Of a DNA stretch of 64,000 nt, positions 57,201 through 64,000 are shown piece by piece. The stretch's first letter is position 1; every line of letters starts with the position of its first letter. The notes beneath the pieces are model-generated. The model ran no database searches and was not told the origin of the DNA. It saw only the letters and a list, made by a program, of their open reading frames with translations. The translations under genes were made by a program, and so were the position numbers. This stretch comes from Pseudoscleropodium purum (lineage: Eukaryota > Streptophyta > Bryopsida > Hypnales > Brachytheciaceae), in contig OZ017803.1 of assembly GCA_963969395.1 (NCBI GenBank), positions 1,612,001-1,676,000 on the forward strand, read 5' to 3'.

Positions 57201-58187
57201 AAGCAGGAACAGGACCATCCTCACCCGCACCAGCGTACAAGTATCCTAGAGAGATGAACTTCGACATCAGTACAAAGTAAGAAACTTAGTGCTCCGAGAC
57301 TTTGAAGTGACCTGAGCTCCAAAACTTTGAAGAAACTATGCATCAAACACCCTTAACCAAAGATGTGATGCCTAAAGATCGGAGGTGAGAAACCTTACCT
57401 GACTTTCTTCTAACCAGTGCCCTGCATGCGTGATGAATTTATTGATTCCAACTCGTTTTCGTCTAACATCTTTCTTCTGAGGGCTTACGCGTGTTTCCTC
57501 CGTCCACCACGCTATGACAACATCAACAACTGCTTGCGTCAATGCGTCCTTCCTCCTTGCGTGGTCCCCCTTCGCCCATACAACACCGTGCTCGCAACTG
57601 TATAACAGTTGCCGCCGACTCACTGCTCTCCTTATTGTCCTCCTATTCATGCTGATACACTCAACGGCTGCTTGGCCAAACCTAGCATCTCTCACCGAAA
57701 TTACCGCCGCCTCAATCACATTCCACGCCACGTATTTGTCCCTTCCAATACTGAATTTTAGCTCCTTCCACGCGTCTGCAATCCCATTGCAAACAACCCT
57801 ACACTGCTCGCTTTCTCGGCGCTACATGACAATTTCAGGTAACGCTCGCTGAAGTAGGGGATGCTCTAAGAACTTATCAAGAACCGCTCGTTGATACTCT
57901 AATCCCCTTCCACACGTTAATTCATTTACAATATACGCCAACTCCCTTGCATCTCGGGCAACAACTGATCCTAACGTGGTTCTTCTTCTCCAAATCTGCA
58001 CTCGCGCAGAAGAGTCGGAATTATCGGCAACAGCAGATGTTTGCTGAGAACAAGCATTTTCGAAACGATCCACTTTGACAGCCCTATTTCTTGCCCTCGT
58101 TTTCCTACTCTTCTCTCTTTCTTGCCTCACTCGAAGTGCCTCGAACTTGTCCAGGCGCTTGCTCCACTCGGATCTTGAACGTGCCAT
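54278..58187 (-). pseudogene. DDE-like transposase gene of the 11.9-kb element, inactivated
   Basis: Exon 1 (58187-57399) starts MARSRSEWSKRLDKFEALR, a basic N-terminus, has an in-frame TAG at 57822, then VVDVVIAWWTEETRVSPQKKD and ends GHWLEESQ|GTAAGG. Exon 2 (from about 56660 to 55670) has CSCGCEAVCC, a one-base frameshift near 56343, CSRCGFHLIPLC, LPTFVLHQHTARWQD, DYAENYSFKAQNEI followed by TAG (55954), another TAG (55795), then HVIWSDGCAAQFKGS. Intron 55669-55323. Exon 3 (55322-54278) has WGTGHGKGPHDGAGA, a TAG (55160), a Cys cluster (NYSCFCEVC), a TAG (54755) and an acidic tail. The Asp in YAENY and WSDG and the HGK-x-x-D motif look catalytic; that is inference. The family is widespread but unnamed to me. 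The exon 1-2 junction phase is unresolved. Confidence 0.7.
56740..57250. repeat. Degenerate CAGGAACA-type repeats in the transposase intron
   Basis: About 20 diverged copies of a roughly 22-bp word such as TTCAGGAACAACGCCGTTTC, lying in the first intron (57398 to about 56660). ORFs here are artefacts. Confidence 0.65.
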
Positions 58188-58189
58188 CA

Positions 58190-58850
58190 CGGAAATCCAA
58201 CCTTTTACTAACTCAGTTGGATACTACCACTCCTTCACAAAGAAACAGCCATGTCAAACCTCGCAATACGGAGCCTCTGCATGGAAACTAACAGACAAGA
58301 GGTACGAGGTGCGAGACAACACCCTAAACCGTTGATCTGGTGTTGATCGTGCGGTGGGAGTTGATCACTTCGAATACCCTAAGAAAGGACAAGCACTCCA
58401 AACACCACAATATACACCCTCATACATGGAAAACCCTACAGTTACAGGAGAAACCTTGAATAGCCGTTGTAAACCCTCATGACTCTCTTCAAACCCTGAA
58501 TATTCCGTAGAAACCCTAAAGATTCCCCAGACCCTAAGTATTCCTCCCAGTCGAAACATTATATAATTATTTATTGAGTGCAATTATTAATTTAGAATTA
58601 ATTCTTTCATTAATGGTATGTCCTGAAAAACCTTCAATTATTTACCTTATTAAGAACTTTAAATTCGTTTTCTAAATAATCATTCTATATGAATGAAAGG
58701 AGATTCTCATGCATTAGTGGAAATGATGTCTGAGTACACTGGTTGAGAACACCCAGCCCGCGTCCCAATGTACCCCGGTTACAAGCGACCAATGGGAAGA
58801 GGAGGCGAACTTAACTTCGCTGGAACTACCGACGTCTGCCGCGTCCAAAG
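58190..58850. other. 5' flank of the transposase gene
   Basis: No gene. Contains several AAACCCT words (58430-58540) on the plus strand and would hold the minus-strand promoter. Confidence 0.4.
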
Positions 58851-59033
58851 TATCCGGAAAGTTAACCCATAGGGAAAAACTGACCACCAACCAAGTTATT
58901 TAAACCTTACAAAAACAAAAAATCAGACAAAAATGTACTCAAAGTATCCGGAAAGTTAACCCATAGGGAAAAACCAACCACCAACTGAGTTATTTAAGTC
59001 TTACACAAACAAAAACAAAAAATCAGACATTTC
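58849..59033. repeat. Two-copy tandem repeat of about 90 bp
   Basis: AAAGTATCCGGAAAGTTAAC to AAAAATCAGACA occurs at 58849-58934 and again at 58940-59033. Confidence 0.85.
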
Positions 59034-59079
59034 TATATTAAAATTTACATAGTAGCCCTCACTTCTAGTATAGTTGATT

Positions 59080-60070
59080 CCATTTTTCTCTTATGTCCCA
59101 TATTTATTAATTTGTAATTCCCCTTTTATTTTAAATTCATCATTCTCTATTCCTCTATTTTAAAACGCCTTTTCTCGTCACACAAGTTATAAATATCTTT
59201 GCTTTTATTATTAATCTCCTTTTCTTTTATTTCTAATTCCCTTTTCTTTTCTTTTTCATCGGATTCTCTTTTATTTTTTTGTATTTCCTTTTCTTTTATT
59301 TTTAATTTGGATTTGCTTTAATTTGTAATTCCACTTTTATTTTATTTTTAAATCCCTTATATTTTATATTTGATTCCCCTTTCTTTTATTCTAATAATTC
59401 CCTTTGCTTTTATTATTAATTCCCTTTTGTTTTATTTCTAATTTCCTTCACTTTTATAGCTCATTCGCTTCTCTTTTATTTTTTATAGGCATATCACTTA
59501 TTTACTATTCCATTTTGTTTTATTTTTAATTCCCATTTGCCTTAATTTTTAATTCCACTTTCCTTTAATTTTTAATTCGTGTTAAGTTTATTTTTAATTT
59601 CACTTTCCGTTATTCTAATAATTCCCTTTGCTTTTATTATTAATTCCCTTTTGTTTTATTTCTAATGTCCTTCACTTTTATAGCTCATTCCCTTCTCTTT
59701 TATTTTTTATTTCCTTTTTACTTATTATTTATTATTCCTTCTTTTATTTTTAATTCCTCTTTCCATTTTTTAATACCTTCTCTCTTACTTTTAATTCCCT
59801 TTTCTTTTCTTTTCTATTTTCTCTTCTTTTATTTTTAATTTCCATTTCCCTTTTATAATACCTTCTCTCTCACTTTTAATTCCCTTTTCTTTTCTTTTCT
59901 ATTTTCTTTTCTTTTATTTCTAATTCTTTTTTCTTTTATTTTTAATTCCCATTTCCCTTTTATAATACCTTCTCTCTCACTTTTAATCCCCTTTTCTTTT
60001 ATTTTCTATTTTCTCTTCTTTTATTTCTAATTCTTTTTTCTTTTATTTTTAATTCCCTTTTTTTATTATT
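59080..60070. repeat. 1-kb degenerate pyrimidine-rich repeat array
   Basis: Dozens of variants of a roughly 20-bp word combining CTTTTATTTTTAATTCCC; the plus strand is almost G-free. Larger sub-blocks repeat (for example the TTATTATTAATTCCCTTTTG block near 59410 and 59635, and the CCTTCTCTC-ACTTTTAATTCCC block near 59790-59970). Confidence 0.85.
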
Positions 60071-60975
60071 TTTTAGAAAAAAATCCTCTATAATACCCAC
60101 ATTTTTTATTTCTATATTCAAATAACCCCCACTTTGATTGCTATATTCTAATTTACATAAAAGCCCTCACTTACATAACACATTTTGCCCAACCATTGGA
60201 CTTTCCCTCCCTTTCCCTCCACCTCATAGTTCCACATCATGTTCAATCCCTCCCTTTCCCTCCACCTTGAGAGCACTCATTGTAGGAATTTCCCTCCCTT
60301 TCCTCCATCACCTAAGCCATCATGACTCTAAACCACCCAAGTTCCCTCCCTACACTCAACCCCTTTTCACACCCATATAGTATTCCGGAATGCCTCAATC
60401 CTTTGGAAGTCCTTTTCCGGACTAAATTGACATATGACTACATAACATGATTTTTTATATATTTGGAAATTTGGGGTCTATGAGCACCTACTTATGGTAG
60501 TATTCATATGTTATTGACAAAAAAACCACACTAAAAGTGGTATTTTCATAAGCATTTTGAATTGTGTGAATTAAGCTGAAAAAAGTCACTTTGAAAAATT
60601 CCTAGTAATGCACTAATTTGCACTAAGCACTTGGAGTTTATAAAAATATGTCCCTTACACATTCATTCACCATTACCACAAGTTTCATGAGAGTGGCATA
60701 TAAATAACTTGTCCTTTTGAATCCTTTTAGCCAATTTTTAAAAAAAGGACAGTTCCGGATATTTTATCAAAAGGACTCATACGGAAACCTAAATGGTCAA
60801 TAAATGTGTGTTTTTTTTTTGTAAAGTAAACTACATGAATAGGTGCAACTAATTTTCATAAGAGGGACATTAAAATGATGTAGCAAAGTGGAAGTATTGT
60901 GGTGCAAAAAGGGGGGGGGGGGGAGAATTATACACTGGGACAGTCCTTTTGGACACCCCAAGAGGATCACCGCCC
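60071..60975. other. Right subterminal region of the 11.9-kb transposon
   Basis: No gene. Repeated TTTCCCTCCCTTTCC words at 60200-60340 and inverted AGTCCTTTTCCGGACT/AAAAGGACT words near 60410, 60740 and 60940, which may be transposase-binding sites. An (A)n(G)n run lies at 60905-60923. Confidence 0.4.
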
Positions 60976-61117
60976 TGCATAGTTTATCCAAATGCTACAA
61001 TCTTTGCATTGGAATGTGCTTTCACTTGCCAACAAGATTGTATGAAAATCTGAACAGCCTAATAGCAGTAACTAGGCACAGTATGAATAAGTGGCGCGTT
61101 TGGGTGTACCCACCTTA
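60976..61117. mobile_element. Right half of the split MITE (copy 4)
   Basis: Resumes the GGTAGGTAC family interior at TGCATAGTTTATCCAAATG and ends GGGTGTACCCACCTTA, the inverted match of the end at 48931. Confidence 0.85.
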
Positions 61118-62490
61118 GGTGTAAAGCGGCCTTACCGGCGTAACATAAGGTATACTGAGCCTTATTTGCAAGCATCATGGAGTCGGCATTCAGTCGGCAA
61201 CTGACTGCTGACTTGCAGTGGCCGACATTTTTCATTTGGGTACAGATTTCTGAGCAGTACAATCAGTAAGTACCGACCGACTGCTGGTTTTACATTTGCA
61301 TTTCATTTTTGGGGATTTATATTTTAACTTGGTTGATCAGAACACAGTGTAAGATCGATAACCCCTTAATCGAGACAACAATATTTTGAGTCAAATTGTC
61401 TGAATGCGTGTGGCAAGCTTACATGATATTCCAGAATGTCATTGAAAGAGAGGGTCAAATTGCAGACGTTTAAGTGTAATTCAGATGTTAGAGAACAACT
61501 AAGTTAGCTCTGTAACAAGAGACTTTGTTCTTGTCATGGTGCACCTCGTACGAAGTCATGCAAAGATGCGTAGCTTGTTTCACGATGGAGTTCCTGTTTT
61601 TCATGGAAGGGACTTCAGCTCAGTTTTTGGAGTAAATTAAAGAAATCACAGCACTGACATAAGAACCTACTGAAAGAAACGTTTTCACATCATTGTCAAT
61701 TTCATTCCATGGTCGCCAAAAATTGTGACATTCATCTACACGAAGCTCTCAAAACTAAGAGTGGTAGAGATTTATTTATTTCACGGTCATGCTCCCTCAA
61801 AGTTGCCAAGGTCATGGAATTCTACCGATTTAAGGAAATTGACGTTCTTCACTGGTGATGGTATGCTCCGCAGCCTAGCTACAGTCCAGAGCCAATAAAC
61901 ATCGATTGAATCTCATTCTCAAAAGCACACAATAAAGCTTCCTCACCGCAGAGACTATCACGTGGGCTGTCACAATTCAAAGGATGTGATTCTTCGTCCT
62001 TTACAGCCTAGTGGATTGCAAATCTGAAACTCTCAGAATGCTTAAAATCTAGCTGCTTTGTTCTTAGCAAAGAGAGTGTGGTACTTAGGGAGGGGAAATG
62101 ACAACCATCACTGATTCTACTTTGAACACAACAAGTGTAAGTAACACACAAAAGTACTCTACTGAACGTCGACTGAGCTTTATTTCGAAAAACGAAGAAT
62201 AGACAAAACATGTTAGTGATAGAGCTGTGTCGATAATCTCTCCTAGAAGTAAGTAACGAATGAATCATTCTACAATCATATTTCAACTCTTCCAGTCTCT
62301 GGATCCAGTGAGCCTAGCAAGTTGCAATGTACATGTGTTTGCGTCCTCCAATCAATCCAGCTGCCAGCTTTGGAATTAGAATGACATATCTATAATTGAA
62401 ATCAAGCCACCCTTGATGATAGTCTGTATTGATTTCAAGATTATCCTCACTGTAGAAATTTTGCTTCAGTGGTGGCGTCCTCCATTCTTC
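61118..62490. other. No gene recognised
   Basis: More balanced composition than the AT-rich deserts; could be the flank of neighbouring genes. Shorter ORFs here (for example the 92-codon minus-strand one at 62008-62286) lack features. Confidence 0.4.
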
Positions 62491-62670
62491 CTCGGATCGA
62501 TAAATACCCAGTTGAAGTACGAGGATCCACCATCACCTTCTCCAGCTCCACTCCCCATGTTAATTTGCCACTTCAATCACTCCTCACAGCACTTCAATCC
62601 CAAGAACAATTTTTCGCAGCTTCAATTCAATCCACAAACAACTGATCGATTGACACAATCGCAGCCAGCG

Positions 62671-62832
62671 ATGGCACTCTTGGCTGAATCCCCACAAGTA
62701 TTGGTAATCGTTGTATACTTTGAAATTAGCAGATGCAATGACAAGACGATGATGGGACTAACTGGCGAAACTAATTTGGTTATATACCCAAGCAAGGTGC
62801 GTCGGTCACGCTGGTCGAGGGATGAATGGTGA
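62671..62832 (+). CDS. Possible 53-aa ORF in a peptide-gene-like leader
   Basis: ATG in a GCGATGG context starts MALLAESPQVLVIVVYFEISR. GATAAATACC at 62499 could be a TATA box, and the leader contains GATCGATTGACACA, like the leader segments before B2 and 26289. A hydrophobic stretch (residues about 10-18) is followed by a basic C-terminus (SKVRRSRWSRDEW). In another frame at 62745-62774 the DNA reads DDDGTNWRN-stop, faintly like GDGGGTKW, so this may instead be a decayed member of the short-peptide family. Both readings are uncertain. Confidence 0.25.
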   Translation: MALLAESPQVLVIVVYFEISRCNDKTMMGLTGETNLVIYPSKVRRSRWSRDEW

Positions 62833-62834
62833 TA

Positions 62835-63200
62835 CAGACTTCGTGGTGCATAAAATCATAATTTTATAAAATTTGAAGTGGAAAGTTTGACAGGTGGGTT
62901 TGTAACATTGGTTGAGATCTCACGTAATCCTATGTGGAAACCCCGACCTCAGGACGAGTCGGGACGGCCGACGTGCAGACACAAGTCGGGACGGCAAGGT
63001 CGGCACCGAGGTCCTTTTCAGCAGACTTTCGGAAACTGACCGCAGCCACGTAAGCTTGCTGCGAACAACTGCCAGATTGGTGACTCACAGTTCAATTCTT
63101 TAAGATTCCCAGTCAGCAATTTAGTTCCTGGTTCGAATATTATCTAAATAATTTCTGACTCACAGAACAATTCTTTAGTGGTACACTTCCTTGGAAGTTG
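62835..63200. other. No gene recognised; GTCGGGACGGC words
   Basis: GTCGGGACGGCC at 62959 and GTCGGGACGGCA at 62985 are a short repeat with inverted partners (CCCCGACC, AAGGTCGGCA). No ORF is supported. Confidence 0.35.
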
Positions 63201-63275
63201 CGTGACGTGCTTACCAAGGTCCGCTTCCCGACGCGGGTTCAGTTGGGGTTTCGCTTGGTCGGGGAGAGTATATTG

Positions 63276-63830
63276 TTTGGAGGTTTTGGCTTCTGTAGGG
63301 TTTGCAAACTTGGGGCGTGCGTTGAATGAATGTGCATGCAGCCTGAATCGCGAAATTGCTGAGGTCCGACATAGCTGAGATTCTGTGCATTTGGAAAAGT
63401 AGAAATTGCGAATTGTGACGCCGTTGTTTTGATTTCGAGGGCAGCACGTAGGTTGGGGGCTTTAGCTTCTGTACGGTTTGACCATTCGTGGTGTGCGTTG
63501 AAGGGGCGTGTATACCCCCCCCTGCAAGGCGAAATTGCGGCCGACATAACTGAAATTCTGCGAAGTGGAAGGAGTAGAAATTTGCGAATTGTGACGCTGT
63601 TGCCTTGATTTCTCATTCCAGACCGCGGCGTTTTCGATTTCGAGGACAGTGTATGGTTTGGAGGTTTTAGCTTCTATAGGGCTTGACAATTCGTGGTGTA
63701 CGTTGCAGGTGGGTGCATACCACTGGAATAGCGAAATTGCGTCCGACATAGCGAACATTCCTTTGGAGTTGAAGCAGTATAAATTGCGAATTGCGACGCC
63801 GTTGCTTTGATTTCTTTTTCCAGATCTCCG
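63276..63830. repeat. Three-copy repeat of about 175-205 bp
   Basis: Each unit has TTTGGAGGTTTTRGCTTCTRT, TGCGTTGAA or TACGTTGCA, a GCGAAATTGC-CCGACATA segment, and AAATTGCGAATTGTGACGCC. Units start near 63276, 63452 and 63656. It lies directly upstream of the gene at 63900 and may be promoter or leader DNA. Minus-strand ORFs in it repeat with the DNA and are artefacts. Confidence 0.75.
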
Positions 63831-63899
63831 AGATTCGTTTCCGAGTAGCGGCTGAGTGCGTCACAATTGCTTTGATTTCTGTATTCTGATCCAACCAAT

Positions 63900-64000
63900 A
63901 TGGGAAACTCATCGTCCTCCTCATCAGCCTACGGCCCCCCGCGCCCCGCCCCGCGCCCTCCCGAACCGCGCTACCAAAAGCCCAATCAAAACATCCACCC
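63900..64000 (+). CDS. Start of host gene, MGNSSSSSS protein (partial)
   Basis: Open from the ATG to the window end (33 full codons). Reads MGNSSSSSSAYGPPRPAP and continues Pro/Arg-rich. MGNSS is a strong N-myristoylation signal, suggesting attachment to membranes. DNA becomes abruptly GC-rich at the CDS, as for a genuine exon. An upstream TTTCTTTTTCCAG at 63819-63831 could be an intron acceptor in the leader. Myristoylated plant proteins with such starts include RING ligases of the LUL/LOG2 and RGLG groups and kinases; 33 residues are not enough to choose. Confidence 0.6.
   Translation, partial: MGNSSSSSSAYGPPRPAPRPPEPRYQKPNQNIH

Larger units (their letters stand above)
49066..60975. mobile_element. 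11.9-kb two-gene DNA transposon
   Basis: Inserted in a MITE: homology breaks at 49065 and resumes at 60976. Ends are imperfect inverted repeats: left GGGTGGTAGTCCGCTTGGGG, right (reverse complement) GGGCGGTGATCCTCTTGGGG. The flanks TGTA (49062-49065) and TGCA (60976-60979) look like a 4-bp target duplication with one change, and intact MITE copies have TGCA at this point. The interior has a plus-strand gene with zinc-binding regions (49411-52756) and a convergent minus-strand transposase-like gene (58187-54278), plus low-complexity DNA near the right end. Subterminal AAAAGGAC/GTCCTTTT words recur near the right end. The superfamily is not assigned. Confidence 0.8.

Noticed and set aside
54755..57824. 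TAG reassigned to an amino acid in this genome
   Set aside because: All internal stops lie in decayed transposon genes that also have a frameshift; normal genes here end in TGA or TAA but are too few to suggest a variant code, and methylation decay explains the pattern.
62413..62832. 139-codon ORF beginning at 62413
   Set aside because: It starts before the likely TATA box and its first 85 codons would be promoter and leader; only the ATG at 62671 is considered.
63211..63924. Minus-strand ORFs over the 63.3-63.9 kb repeat
   Set aside because: Their proteins repeat because the DNA repeats (QRRHNSQF words); no independent support, and they oppose the host gene start.
1..64000. CRISPR arrays, rRNA, tRNA and prokaryotic operons
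   Set aside because: No regularly spaced repeats with unique spacers, no rRNA-like sequence and no ribosome-binding-site operon pattern were seen. tRNA genes cannot be excluded by eye; a covariance-model scan would decide.

Overview
The window looks like nuclear DNA of a land plant, probably a non-seed (bryophyte-like) lineage. That placement is inference. The support is: GT-AG introns, TATA boxes and AATAAA signals; an AT-rich, transposon-dense background; several MITE families; and broken transposon genes whose internal stops are nearly all TAG or TGA, as expected from C-to-T decay at methylated CAG and CGA codons. No rRNA, tRNA or CRISPR array was recognised, and no bacterial or organellar gene layout is seen.

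Layout. 1-6.3 kb: AT-rich non-coding DNA, a G-poor tract, one hAT-like MITE and an (AT)n run. 6.3-21.1 kb: a direct segmental duplication (about 6.29-12.08 and 15.24-21.11 kb). Each copy holds two genes for a 53-residue peptide made of three near-perfect 17-residue repeats (MGDGGSSKWRPPSK core). 21-26 kb: AT-rich DNA and MITEs. 26.2-27.1 kb: two much shorter peptides with the same GDGG-S/T-K-W core, apparently behind one promoter. 27.4-29.4 kb: a long inverted repeat. 33-35.4 kb: a MITE and a decayed piggyBac-type transposase. 36.5-39.6 kb: a dead Tc1-type element with a hAT MITE inside one terminal repeat. 41-44.4 kb: a third short GDGG-type peptide gene, facing an unrecognised minus-strand gene. 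46 kb: a transposase-like relic. 49.07-60.98 kb: an 11.9-kb DNA transposon that has split an older MITE in two. It carries a plus-strand gene with two RING-like zinc regions and a convergent minus-strand DDE-type transposase gene, both with internal stops. 61-64 kb: short ORFs, a three-copy repeat, and the start of a host gene encoding an MGNSSSSSS N-terminus that runs off the window.

The strongest candidate for an undescribed system is the GDGG/SKW peptide family. Seven intact small ORFs occur at two loci types: tandem three-repeat genes and single-core 21-24-residue genes. Repeats within a gene and between paralogues differ almost only at synonymous sites, so the peptides appear to be real and under purifying selection. 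Each three-repeat gene has a TATA-type promoter, an upstream block with a TGACG motif, and TTGAC (W-box) elements, which hints at inducible expression. I do not recognise the family and assign no function.
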